From Apium graveolens (taxonomy: Eukaryota > Streptophyta > Magnoliopsida > Apiales > Apiaceae), in contig NC_133657.1 in assembly GCF_009905375.1 (NCBI RefSeq), forward strand, positions 46,488,192 through 46,552,191: a DNA stretch of 64,000 nt. The letters are read 5' to 3'. The translations under genes and the position numbers were made by a program. Below, in pieces: positions 23,486-34,824 of the stretch; within the stretch, counting starts at the first letter, position 1; each line of letters starts with the position of its first letter. Under the pieces are notes generated by a model. The model had not been told where the DNA came from. It saw only the letters and a program-made list of their open reading frames with translations, and did not search any database.

Positions 23486-23824
23486 GTGCATTCCTCGTCA
23501 TCCTCTGGGTCGGACGATACTATTACTTTCTCCGTGTATGCTGAGTTGAGGCGCGAGTTTGACATGCTTCAGGGCAAGTACGACCGACTGAAGAGCGTGT
23601 ACCCGGACAGCCGAAACTATGAAAGGAAGCCCAAGGAGCAGATGACTGCGAGACTTGAGACTTTGGTTCAGTACGTCAACACTAAGCTTGAGGAGATTCC
23701 ATCGCACCGAGACCGCACCAGCCAGTATGTCATCTAGATGGTGGTAGATGAGCTCCAGAGTATTGTGAAGACGCTTCGAGAGGAGAAGACTACCAAGCCC
23801 CGTTCAGATGGAGTGGAGCCTTAG
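23486..23824 (+). CDS. Small upstream ORF of G2, serine-rich start and coiled coil, no ATG
   Basis: A frame from 23483 (stop TAA just upstream at 23480) to TAG at 23822-23824, with one internal in-frame TAG at 23735. It begins with a serine run (HSSSSSGSDD) and then shows heptad-like charged segments (YAELRREFDMLQGKYDRLKS; LETLVQYVNTKLEEI; VVDELQSIVKTLREEK) suggesting a coiled coil. It has no ATG at its start and follows an acceptor-like GGTTTGTCAG (ending 23479), so it looks like a downstream exon. GC and codon use are higher than in the flanks. It lies between PBS and gag, where Tekay elements normally have only a leader. I do not recognise a family. Confidence 0.45.
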
Positions 23825-24133
23825 TTCTTTCCATTTACCTTTTCATGTTGTTGTACTATCAGACTTCATAGAATTCCCAGTTGTTTCCTTTAAATAAGCC
23901 TGTTGATCCTAGAATCAGACTTTTTTCTAATCCAGATGTATTGTGACCTTTAAATTTCAATAATCATGCACTATTGTTCCATATGCTCTCAACTGTTATT
24001 TTACGCTTTTATCTGCATCGCCATATCTGCTTAATTTGAAACTTGACCTCATATGTAAATAAGAATGCCATGCGATACCCTCAAATTACTCTATCATTCA
24101 TATATGTTTTGACATAACTCATATTTCAGGATC

Positions 24134-25483
24134 ATGCCACCCAAAAAGAAGAACCCAACAACCACTTCCACCACAGACCCAAATATTCTTCGATTACTGG
24201 AAACTTTGCAACAGCAAACCAATGCTATAGCTCAAAAACAACTAACCCTTCAACAACGAATTGAAAACTAAGATAATTGTGAACTACACCAACCACCCGA
24301 ACCAACAGTACCACCTAGACAAGTTGTCACTTTCAAGGCTTTTCAGAATGTGAATCCACCTGCATTTCATGATACCACTGATCTAGTAATAGCTAACACA
24401 TGGATTAAGGAAATGGAAAGGGCTTTTGAGTTGGTACAGTTAGGAGACGATCAGAAGATGCCATATGCTACCTACTTCTTGAAGGGTGAAGTCATCTATT
24501 GGTGGGAATCAGTAAAAGCTATGGAAGCAACTCAGCAGGTTTCTTGGGAGAGATTTAAGAAGTTATTTCTGGAAAAGTATTACTCTAAGTACATGCAGAA
24601 TCAGATGGAGCTTAAATTTCTTGAGTTGAAGCAAGGGAACATGACTGTACTAGAGTATGAGAAGAAGTTCACTGAGTTGTCAAGGTTTATGACAAAGTAT
24701 ACCAGCACTGAGGAGGAAAAAGTAAAGAAATTTCAGCAAGGATTGGAGCCTTGGATCACAGATAGAGTGGCTATGTTTGAGCTTGAAACCTATGCGGGAG
24801 TAGTACAAAAAGCTGCTCTGATTGAGAATAATGGGATGCAGTCAAGGAAGGAAAGGGATAATAAGAAGAGGAAGGTTCCATTTTATGGAGAAAAGTCTGA
24901 AGCCGGAAGTTCACAAGATCAGAATGTAAAGAGAATTGGATTCCATAAGGGCGGAAATTTCCAAAAGAAAGGGAATTTGGGCAAAAGGCAAGAATCAAGG
25001 GGGGACAACCAGGCAAGCCAAGGACAAGTTGGAGAAAATAGGTTCCAGAGACCGGAATGCAAGCACTGTGGAAGAAGGCACCCTGGAGTGTGCAATAAAC
25101 TGAGCATGACGTGCTATAGGTGTAACCAGAAGGGACATTTGGCAAGTGAGTGCAAGATGCCGAAGCCAGGAGTTACGTGTTACAAATGTGGAAAGACTGG
25201 ATACATAGCTAGGGAGTGCAAGGCAACCGGACCAGTCAAAGCTCTGATGAATGTGGCAAGTACCAGTGCAAGCGTGCCAGCCGAGGTATTGGCTTTACCT
25301 CCACCACCTACAACAACCCTGCAAGCAACAGCAAGGACATTCGATCTGAAGATGAAGGATGTTGTTCAGAATTCTAAGGTGATAGCAGGTACACTTTTAC
25401 TCAATAATATCAAAGCAAAAGTATTGATTGATTCGGGAGCAACAAGATCTTTCATATCAGAAACTTTTGTTGATAAACTTTAA
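24134..25483 (+). pseudogene. G2 gag and start of protease
   Basis: Ty3/gypsy gag. The ATG at 24134 (MPPKKKN) follows an acceptor-like CATATTTCAG. A TAA near 24268 interrupts the frame, then it is open from 24269. Capsid-like region: WIKEMERAFELVQLGDDQK, WWESVKA, FLELKQGNMTVLEYEKKFTELSRF. C-terminal basic region, a CKHC...C cluster and two zinc knuckles (CYRCNQKGHLASEC, CYKCGKTGYIAREC). The protease active site VLIDSGATRSFI (about 25423) has the D-S-G triad. TAA at 25481-25483. Confidence 0.88.
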
Positions 25484-25943
25484 TGTGATAAAATGGTTAT
25501 GAGCGAGGTAGTAAATGTGGTAATTGCGAACCAAGAGAAGAAACCTGTGAATCAATTCTGTCCGAAGTGTGAGATTGATATTTCGGGGTATAAGTTTTCA
25601 GCCGACTTGATACTCTTCAAGTTGGGAGAGTTCGATATAATTTTAGGAATGGATTGGTTAGGGAAGAATAACGCCCAGATTAATTGTAAGACCAAGAAAG
25701 TGTATTTAAAGATGAAGAGTGGAGAGAAGGTAGTATTTAAGGGGTAGAGGCAAGAGCAACTATTTCTTACAATCGTTCAGGCTAAGAAGTTACTTAGAAA
25801 AGGTTGTGAGTCGTTCCTAGCTTATGTAGTGGATTCAGAAAAAGGCAGCCCCAGCATAGAAGATATTACCAGATCGACAAACCGAGTTCGAGATCAACCT
25901 TGCTAACGAGTTCGAGATCAACCTTGCTAACGAGTTTCCCAAT
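25484..25943 (+). pseudogene. G2 protease C-terminus and PR-RT linker with local duplications
   Basis: Same frame as gag, 25493-25747 (FSADLILFKLGEFDIILGMDWLGKNNAQINC), the usual protease C-terminal block, then TAG at 25745-25747. A frameshift lies before 25944. Bases 25867-25932 repeat pieces of the sequence at 25930-26010: the stretch coding [11 protein letters not shown] appears upstream of its normal site and its end appears again, so the same 20-40 bp are present up to three times. Confidence 0.8.
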
Positions 25944-28798
25944 GTGTTTCCAGACGAACTACCAGGCTTACCACCAGATCGACAAACCGAGTTCGAGATC
26001 AACCTTGCTCCAGGCATGGAACCAGTTTCAAAGGCCCCATATAGGATGGCACCAGCAGAAATGAAAGAGTTGGCGAGCCAGCTACAAGAATTGTTGGATA
26101 AGGGAGTGATACGGCCAAGTACGTTGCCATGGGGAGCACCTGTTCTGTTTGTAAAGAAGAAAGATGGGAGTATGCGGCTATGCATAGATTATCGGGAGTT
26201 GAATAAGGTAACGATCAAGAACCGCTACCTGCTACCAAGAATAGATGACCTATTTGATCACCTGAAGGGAGCAAAGTGCTTTTCAAAGATTGACTTGAGA
26301 TCGGGATACCATCAATTAAAGATCAAGGAAGAAAATATTCCCAAGACAGCATTCAGGACCAGATACGGATATTATGAATTCTTAGTAATGCCGTTTGGAT
26401 TGACTAATTCCCCAGCCGCGTTTATGGATCTGATGAATCGAGTATTTAGGAAGTATTTGGATAAGTTTGTAGTGGTATTCATTGATGACATCCTTATTTA
26501 TTCTAAGTCGGAAGAAGAACATAAGCAACACCTCTGGATAGCATTGAAGATACTTCGTCAAGAGAAGTTGTATGCCAAGTTTTCCAAATGTGAGTTTTGG
26601 TTAAAGGAAGTTCAATTCTTGGGGCACGTCATTGGAAATGAAGGAGTTAAAGTGGATCCGGCAAAGATTGAGGCGGTTATGAGTTGGGAAAGGCCAAAGA
26701 CTCCTACAGAAGTGCAAAGTTTTCTAGGATTGGCAGGATACTATAGAAGGTTTGTCAAGGATTTTTCGAAAATCGCCACGCCATTGACCAAGTTAACCAG
26801 GAAGAATCAGAAGTTTGATTGGAGTGCAGAATGTGAGGATAGCTTTCAAGAGTTGAAACAGAGGTTGGTAACAGCTCCGGTGTTAGTACTTCCAGATGAC
26901 CAAGGAAACTTTGTGATATTCAGCGATGCTTCACATAAGGGATTGGGCTGTGTGTTAATGCAACACAGTAAGGTGATCGCGTATGCGTCAAGACAGTTGA
27001 AACCGCATGAGTTGAAGTACCCGACGCATGACTTGGAACTAGCCGCCATAGTGTTCGCACTTAAGATTTGGACACAATACCTCTACGGAGAAAAGTGTGA
27101 AATCTACACAGATCACAAGAGTTTAAAGTACATTTTCACTCAGAAGGAGCCCAATATGAGGCAGAGGAGATGGCTGGAGTTGATCAAGGACTATGACTGC
27201 TCGATAAATTACCATCCTGGAAAGGCAAATGTTGTGGCCGATGTTCTAAGCAGGAAGGAGAGATTGAATATGATGGCAACACCAAAGGAATTGTCTGAAG
27301 AGATCAAGAGATTTGAACTGGAACTTTGTGATTGTGGAAAAGTTGAAGAAGTTTGTCGCGTAATGACTTTTCAGCCAACACTAGTGGAAAGGATAAAGAA
27401 ATGTCAAGAAGAAGTAATGGAGAAAGAGAGGAATCAGCTAACTGGAGAGGAGATTAATACTCAAAAGGATGAGCAAGGGATACTATGGTTTTCCTCTAGA
27501 ATTTGGATTCCTCGTGTACCTGAATTAAAGAATGTGATCCTACAAGAAGCCCACAATTCGAAATTTTCAATCCACCCGGGAAGCACTAAGATGTATCGGG
27601 ACTTAAAGCAGAATTTTTGGTGGCCAAATATGAAGCGAGACGTGGCGGAATGGGTTGTGAAGTGTTATACTTGTCAGAAAGTGAAGGCAGAACATCAACG
27701 ACCAAGCGGATTAATTCAACCCCTAAAGATTCCAGAATGGAAATGGGAAAATATTGCTATGGACTTTATAGTGGGACTACCGCGAACGAAATCCGGACAT
27801 GACGCTATATGGGTTATAGTTGATTGTCTTACGAAGTCAGCGCATTTCCTTCCAATTAATGAGAAGTCGTCATTGGACAAATTGGTTCATCTGTACGTGC
27901 GTGAAATCGTACTAAGACATGGAGTACCCGTATCGATAGTTTCAGACAGAGATCCCCGATTTGACTCGAGATTCTGGAAGTAATTTCAAGAAAGTCTTAG
28001 CACGAAGTTAAATATGAGCACGGCGTACCACCCGCAGACTGATGGTCAGAGCGAAAGGACAATTCAAACAATCGAAGACATGTTGCGTAGTTGTGCAATC
28101 GATTTTGCAGGAAGTTGGGACGACCACTTGCCATTGATTGAATTCTCTTACAACAATAGCTATCATTCCAGTATTGGCATGCCACCATACGAAGCTTTGT
28201 ACGGGCGAAAATGTAGATCACTGATAAGTTGGGATGAAGTAGGAGAATGAAGGATTTTCGGCTCGGAATTGGTGCAACAGTTGCATGACACAGTCAAGTT
28301 AATTCAGAAAAGGCTACTTGCTGCTTAAGATAGATAAAGGAAGTATGCGGATCCAGTGCGTAAGGATGTTTGATTCCAAGTTGGCGAAGCTGTTTTGCTG
28401 AAGGTGTCTCCTAGAAAAGGGTTGTCTAGATTTGGCAAGAAAGGGAAGTTAGCACCTAGATATATAGGTCCTTTTAAAATTTTGAGTCAAGTGGGGAAGG
28501 TAGCCTACGAGTTAGCCTTACCACCTCAGTATCAGCATGTGCATAATGTGTTCCATGTGTCGTTGCTTAAGAAGTACAATCCTGACGCTAGCCATGTGAT
28601 AGAATATGAACCTATAGAAATTCAGGCAGACCTGTCATTTGTGGAGCAACTTGTCAAAATACTCGACTGGCAAGAGAAGAGTCTTAGAAACAAGTTAGTA
28701 AAGTTAGTAAAAGTACTTTGGAGGAACCCTAAGGTCGAAGAATCGACTTGAGAGTTAGAGTCTGATATGCGTTTCCGGTATCCTCATCTGTTCTCTTA
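25944..28798 (+). pseudogene. G2 reverse transcriptase, RNase H, integrase and chromodomain
   Basis: Chromovirus pol in Ty3/gypsy order. [38 protein letters not shown] box 26478-26489. RNase [39 protein letters not shown]. Integrase: HHCC ([12 protein letters not shown]...CYTCQKVK), D in [10 protein letters not shown] in VSDRDPRF, E in [10 protein letters not shown]-terminal GPF and chromodomain end ([18 protein letters not shown]...YPHLF). Frame 25944 is kept throughout, but in-frame stops occur at 27981, 28248, near 28325-28370 and 28750 (TGA where the family has Trp). Chromodomains of this lineage are thought to steer integration to H3K9-methylated chromatin. The element is Tekay/Del-like by these motifs. 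Confidence 0.9.
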
Positions 28799-28835
28799 GA
28801 TTCTGGGGATAGAATCCCTTAGGCTATAAAGGAGA
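28799..28835 (+). other. Breakpoint between G2 and the ORF3 of element A
   Basis: After the pol stop and a GATAGAATCCCTTAGG tail, sequence passes through AAAGGAGAAAT, a likely polypurine tract, and within about 15 bases becomes ORF3 coding sequence of SIRE type. No 3-prime LTR of G2 follows. The shared ACAACC next to the expected LTR start may be what is left of it. Confidence 0.6.
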
Positions 28836-31800
28836 AATCACAACCATTGGAAAACTGGCAAGGACGAAACTGAAAAGAGAATGGAACTTTTTCTTTGATT
28901 ACATCAGTAGGTGTTTCTTGAACAAAACAACAAATTTTGATGCACTTCCATCTACTTCTCTGAAAATTAGGTACTTTCTTCTTTACTTTGGTAATTTTGA
29001 TTATGGTAATACAATACTACAATTCATAATTTCTAGGAGAGTTGATGCATTAGGAGTTATAGGGTATACTAGATTTCTACAACTAATTTTCAATTTTCTA
29101 TGCCCTAATGCTATTTTTGATGATGATGAATTACTTCCTGTATTTCAAATTTCTGAAAAAGCAATCACTGATCACATTAAAAGGGAGGAAAAGAATAAAT
29201 TTTTAGGACCTCCCTTTCTGCCTAGAAAGGTTAGGCAATTTCTGTTAAGAAATAGACCTACTCCTACACTAGTGCCTGCAAATCCTGATGTTAGCACCTC
29301 TGTCACAGTTCCTGATACTGAGAATCAAGAAACTACCCATCTTCTTTCTAACCCAAGCATTTTTTTCTTCCAAATAGCAAACACACCCGGCCTCTAAATT
29401 CGCCTCCTCTGCTGTCTCTCAAAAGACATCAGTTGTACCAAAGAAAAGGCTAGTTAAGAAATCTATCACTTCTGGACAAAAAGCTAAACAAGCCTCACTG
29501 AGTGAGAGTGGGAAGAAAGAAGAATGCTTTCCAGTCAGGAAAAGAAGACTGATCATGCAATATGATTCTGACTCCGATGATCAGATGCCAATAAGGTCGT
29601 TGTCGAAAACCAAGAAATCCAATGTCACACATCCCAATGACTCTGTTGATACTACTAGAATGAAGGAGCCAACTACTGATGCTAGTGCTCTGCTCGATAA
29701 GCTTCCAGTGATCACAACACCTGTTGTGCTCAAGCCAACTGAAGAGAGCAAGTTGAAAAGAAAAAGTGAAAAAGTAATTGGTTATATCAGAAAGAAGAAA
29801 AGACTCAGTCTTCTGCCAAGGATGTCAGTACACAAGAACCTAAATCTTAAAGGGATTTAGCAACTGCAATACATTCAGTCACAAAAGAACCATCTTTTCA
29901 AAGGGAAGATGCAGACAAAGCGGCTGCACAAATCATTGTTGATATTTCTCAGAGTGATCTTCTTGCTGACTCTGCTCAACTACTACAGGAAAAGAAAGCT
30001 CATCAGGAGGTACTTTCAAAAGTGGATGAAATCATTAATGATCCTATTTTTGAGAAGAGCACACAAGAACCTTCACCAAGCTTTGCTAAAGCAGCTCACA
30101 TTTCTCCGACTCCACAAGAACCATCAGTTCAAAGTACTGATGCTGGTCTCCCACCTACTGTTGACAAGTCAATTCCTGATGTTACATAAGCTCCTACTGG
30201 GTTTCATCTTTCAACTGAGCTAGCTACTATTGATGATCCTCTACTGATTGCTAGTTTGCAAAAGCATCCTGATGTGTTGTTTGTTCCTCCACTATCATCA
30301 CTTCCTCTTGAGGACTCACCTTCAGGTGTTGCTAACTTTCTCATATGTTCTCATGTTTGTATGATTATAAATAGTCTCTTCTTTTAGGTTAACTCTATTT
30401 ATATAACAAGCATACTACTCTTCTCAGCCATCTCTTATTTCTTTGCTAAATGCGCGGTTGAGCTTTCTGTGAGACTATGTGAAAATATCATGTGCGGAAA
30501 TTAATTTTTTTTTCTTGAGTGGCAGTCTCCTGTACAGGCAAAAGGAGAGGTAGCTTTGAGACAAGAATCTTATAAGTTTTTTTACTTATCAAGTTTCTTC
30601 TATGAGAACAATATTACTCTTGAAAGTAATATATTGTGTGAGAAGTGATGAGATCACTTGAAAAGAAAAGAGAGATATAGGTGTTACCATGTTTCTGTTT
30701 CAGGATCTCATCAGCCACCGACACCTAGTTCTAATGATTTCTGTAAAGGCAAGATAATTCTGCCTCATTCTGCAAATTCTTCTGAGGGTCTGTCTGATTC
30801 TGATGATGACAGTGATAAGGATGATTCTAACACAACTCAGCTGAAGACTGCAATTGATGCATCTAAGAAGTCCAACGTTGGTTCTTCTTCACACTTTAAT
30901 GAAAATCCTTCTTATTACAATGCTGATGCTGAGCATTTTTGACAGATATAATGGGATTATAAATGGAAACTTGCATATACTTCTATCTCATCTACTGTTA
31001 TCCTGTAACATATTCATCGCGCCTATGATGAAATTCAAGCTCCTGATCTGAAGTTGCATCTTAAGGCCTCTACTATTTCTGTTAGAGGAATTCACTCTGC
31101 CTTTGACGATATGAAGAGGTCCCATGTTGCTGTCAAAGAAAAAATTGATGGATTTATGCTCCACACACCAACCTCAGCTAAAATTATGAGTGTGAAAACG
31201 ACTATTAAAGGTGTTGTTCAATCTCAACACAACATGGATTCTAGACTTTCCTCCTTGGAAGATAAGGTCTCTTCTATAGCTGACAAACTGGATGCTCTGT
31301 TTTCTCTTCTTTCAAATACTGATGCCAAAAAGGGGGAGAAGGCAGTTGCTACAAAATGTACACCAGATTCTATTCAAAAAAAGGATAAAGATATTGATGA
31401 TGATGGTGATAAGAATCCAGTTACAAATGTTCATATTGCTTCTACTACTCAACAACCTCAACATTCCAAGAATACTGGTTCTTCAAGACAAGGGAAGTCT
31501 ACTGGTGTTCATAAAGCTAAGCATAAGACTACTACTGATACTCCCGAGGATGATAAGGTTACAATCTCTAATTTAGCAGATGCTAAAGGTTTGTTCTTTC
31601 CTTACATACATAAGGAAACGGGTGAAGAGATTATCTTGTACTACAAAGACAAGAGGTTTGAGCAAAAGAATGCTAGGAGTGCTCTTGGGTCTATAACTGA
31701 AGAATTTCCTGATCTAACAGCTGAAGAAGCAGTTATGCAGCAAAAAGAGTTAATGGCTCAAATTGAAGCCGAAGCTAACACTTCTAAAGGAAGAGGAAAA

Positions 31801-32824
31801 AGAGGTGGAAGATCTACAAGAGCTAGAGGAAGAGGAGGAAGAGGAAGGACTTTTAAACCAAGTCAAGTGACTATATTTAATTCTTCATTTCTGAATGTTC
31901 TATCCAGAGAAGGTTATGTTCCTGTACAAGGACATGAAGGAACTGAAGAAGTTCAGAAGCCGGAAGAATTGATTGTTCAAAGGAAGAAAAGATCAGCCAC
32001 TGACATTGATCAAGCTGATACAACAAGTCAGAATGTAACTCTTGAAGCAGACACAAATCCTGAGGTAAAAGCAGGTCCTGATGCTGTGAACCTGATAACT
32101 GATTTTGACTCTGATGAAAAAGTGATCGAAGCATTAAATGAGTCAGCTCTTGCTACTATAGTCACTCCTCATATTTCAGAGGTTGATGAAAAAGAAAGAG
32201 TTGACAGAAGGAAAGCTGATCAAGCATGCAAAGATTATGTGTAGAGATTTTTCAAATCAAAAAGAGAGCTATGGCATAAAGCAAAAGGAAAGATTCATTA
32301 TTTGTCCACAAGTTATGCTCCTCTCAGCTAGAAGGATAAAAGATGGAAATACATTTATACATTTGATTATCCTAAAGGGTTCAAGCATGTTAAATTTATG
32401 TCAGCAGGGTTAAGGGATTCTATTTCAGAACAGGAAGATTTTGATAAGTCCATCAAGAAACCTTCTTGGGTGGAATACAATGAAAAAATGAAACTTGTCA
32501 AATCTAGAACCAAAGGAGGCATTGGTCATTCTGAAATGGAGACTCTAAGACCTGATATGCTGGATACAAATACTCTGACTAAAAATATTGGTGAAAGAGT
32601 TTCTCCTTCACATCTTGAGAAAGTTGAAGCTGTGAAGATTATTTATAGAAAGATAAATGATAATGATGCCAGAGAAGAGATTCTGTACTTCTTGAGGGAT
32701 GGTAAAGTAAAGAGCTTTACATTGCAGCAACTCCTAATGAAGATTATGACAGAATTGAAATATATTCCCTATCTTCTTAGAGTTCAGAACAATGTCACTA
32801 GAAACTGGTCTTCTATGCTACTTG
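28836..32824 (+). pseudogene. Element A: ORF3, the extra ORF downstream of pol
   Basis: Homologous to ORF3 of C: TTIGKL...LKREWNFFFDYISRCFLNKTTNFDALP matches the C segment KVGQLKRPYIRREWSLFFDCITRAFANKCSNFDAIP in order and spacing. Then come a long serine/proline/lysine-rich middle with acidic runs (SDSDDQM; SEGLSDSDDDSDKDD), a basic cluster (PVRKRRLIMQ), a coiled-coil-like part (31054-31330), a glycine/arginine-rich stretch (GRGKRGGRSTRARGRGGRG, about 31788) and a C-terminal block (YFLRDGKVKSFTLQQLL...NVTRNWSS). Missing are the first roughly 127 residues. Broken by several stops; 30326-30703 looks like an intron. No signal peptide or membrane span is evident. Cut at 32825 by F. Confidence 0.75.
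30326..30703 (+). other. Candidate intron inside ORF3 of A
   Basis: Exonic ...CCT TCA G | GTGTTG, then 378 bases rich in T and A with stops in all frames, ending GTTTCTGTTTCAG | GA TCT CAT. Removing it joins two open segments in the same frame (PS-G-SHQPP). The borders also form a 6-bp direct repeat (TTCAGG), so a small insertion with target duplication is the alternative. Confidence 0.45.
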
Positions 32825-33567
32825 TGTTAGTGTTTGTGCCCTAGAGGCAACACTATGATATTTTAGTTTAAGACATTAGGATTATTAATGTTTATGTTCT
32901 ATCGATTATTCTCTTTATAATTTATTAATTCTTAATTTACTGTGATATAAATGTTAGATTAATAAATGTCCTTGGAATATGATATGCAATTTTATATCTC
33001 TAAGTACGTGACTTAGAAATGAGATTATTATTAAGGGACAATAATAATGCATTAAGACTGGTGTGTTTGTTGACTGATGATCACATCTCATTGATCATAG
33101 CTATAATGATACTAAAGTCAAAAACACAGGCATATGTATATATACATGGTGCTAGACAGACCCAATGTGAGATTCTACATGTCTGTTGTGTCATAAGTAA
33201 TTCTCACAGTGATAATGATGTAATGGTCCTTAGACCTGAAGTCATTATATTTCTATACGAGAATTAATATACATTGATTCCATTAAAAGTTATCCTTGAC
33301 CGGATAATGGTAAAAGTGGACATTGGGTATATTATAAATCGTATGAGAAATATGAATGATCTAGATGGGATTTAACCTTCCTATTTTAGGAGTGATATTA
33401 TTGGCCTCTTGTGTGAGCTAGACTATGAAATGCATGGCCACACTCAAATGTTAATTTGATATGATAGTCTACTCATTGATTAAGGAAACTTGGATTAAAC
33501 TATGATGAGGATGAAACATTATATGCCTCTAGTTTAATCTATAATATTTGGTTAAAGGGATTATATT
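32825..33567 (+). repeat. 5-prime LTR of Angela-type copia F, first part
   Basis: Starts TGTTAGTGTTTGTGCCCTAG, the GCCCTAGAGGCAA opening typical of BARE/Angela-type LTRs, directly after ORF3 codons of A. It is interrupted at 33567 by element B and continues at 46740. The 5 bases 33563-33567 (ATATT) are the target site duplicated by B. Confidence 0.85.
33563..33567 (+). repeat. Target site duplication of B, left copy
   Basis: ATATT immediately before TGTTAG. The identical ATATT follows the other LTR at 46735-46739. Confidence 0.9.
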
Positions 33568-33591
33568 TGTTAGTCCCTAACAATGCAACAA

Positions 33592-33621
33592 GAATTACAG
33601 AAGGGGGGTTAAATGTAATTC
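33592..33621 (-). other. Stem-loop with C-rich loop (B 3-prime LTR)
   Basis: GAATTACA (33592-33599) pairs with TGTAATTC (33614-33621). On the element strand the loop reads TTTAACCCCCCTTC. The other LTR copy (45250-45277) keeps a 7-bp version. Confidence 0.7.
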
Positions 33622-34174
33622 AAGTAAACTTTTTCTGAATTACAAAATTTGTAACTCAAACTATATATATAAGTGTTTTGATTTGCAAGGTGCAGAATCA
33701 CAAGTTATATAAATAAAAAACACAAAGTAATAAAAACACAAGTCTTTAAAACTTTCTGGTGGATTTGAAGGTATCCACCGAATATATATATATCGATTTA
33801 AGAACTCTGTGAAGACAAATTGTCTCACAACTGCTTTACAAGTGAACAAACAAACTACAGAGAAATTCTTAACAGTTACAGCTTTTTCTATTTCTCTTCT
33901 AAAAATGTTTGCTTAGTTATTTGTTTCACTAGCTACACTTGGTTTATATATCACCAAGTTTACATGGTAATAAGACAAGATAATAAAACAAAACTATCAA
34001 GTCAAACTCCATGCTGCTTCACTACTCTATTCCAGCATACTTGAAAATCTTCTTAACTTGCATGGAAATGGTAATGCTTCTTTGTTCTTCATTTCCTGTT
34101 AAACAGGCTCCCACATTCCTTTTGCAAACACCCAACATATGTAACTGTCTTGTCACTGTCAACAGATATTTGAA

Positions 34175-34312
34175 TTGATCATCCGTCGGGTACATACTTG
34201 TCATCCATTGGGTAGCTTTGTTGATCATCCGTCGGGTAGCTTTGTTGATCATCCGTCGGGTAACTTCGTTGATCATCCGTCGAGTTGCTTTGTTGATCAT
34301 CCGTCGTGTAGC
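34175..34312 (-). repeat. 24-bp tandem repeat, six units, in B 3-prime LTR
   Basis: Units begin GATCATCCGTCGGGTAGC and end TTTGTT, with changes in units 2, 4, 5 and 6. The homologous array in the other LTR (about 46285-46408) has five units. The core ATCCGTCGG recurs elsewhere in the element. Confidence 0.9.
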
Positions 34313-34645
34313 TATTTGACACTTGACTTCGTTTCCCTTATGCAAAATTACAAGACATCTCATATTTACAATTAATCAGCCTATTCTGCATATCTAATAA
34401 TAGTCAACATGACTCATATGCTACTACAGGATCTATACAAAGTTGTTCACAAAAATGTGTTACAATACTTATTGTTACATAAGCTACTCACTCGATGGAT
34501 GTAAAATCATCATCCGTTGGGATTATATTGAGTCATCCGTCGGGACTATATTTGATCATCCGCCGAGTGCTACATTTTTCACCAAGTTAAATCTACTAAG
34601 GTGTTTTGTTAATGTAATCATCAAGTTCACAACATATTCCCAACA

Positions 34646-34656
34646 ATCTCCCCCAA
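34646..34656 (-). other. Polypurine tract of element B
   Basis: On the minus strand TGGGGGAGAT directly precedes the LTR start TGTTGGG. Confidence 0.85.
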
Positions 34657-34824
34657 TTTATGCCTACTATAATTGTAGCCATAAATTAAGAGAAACTTGA
34701 TGATAACAAAACAACCTTAAAAATACAGATTTAAAAGGTTGTAGATAAAACTAAAAAGTGTGGCATTAGTTACTGAAAAAATTGACAAGATAAAGTGTAC
34801 AAAGATTTGTTCACAATCATTTTC

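Larger units (their letters stand above)
33568..34645 (-). repeat. 3-prime LTR of element B (1078 bp)
   Basis: On the + strand it reads TGTTAGTCCC ... TTCCCAACA. Contains the stem-loop 33592-33621, a minus-strand TATA-like GATATATAAA (about 33943-33952), six tandem word units at 34175-34312 and four scattered ones at 34489-34570. At the TA-rich site 33781-33793 it lacks the small inserted element that splits the other LTR, so it shows the empty site. Confidence 0.9.

Noticed and set aside
34175..34375. Plus-strand frame with repeated DHPSG units; also possible CRISPR-like array
   Set aside because: It is antisense to the B LTR and just translates the 24-bp tandem array. Units are adjacent without unique spacers, so not CRISPR.
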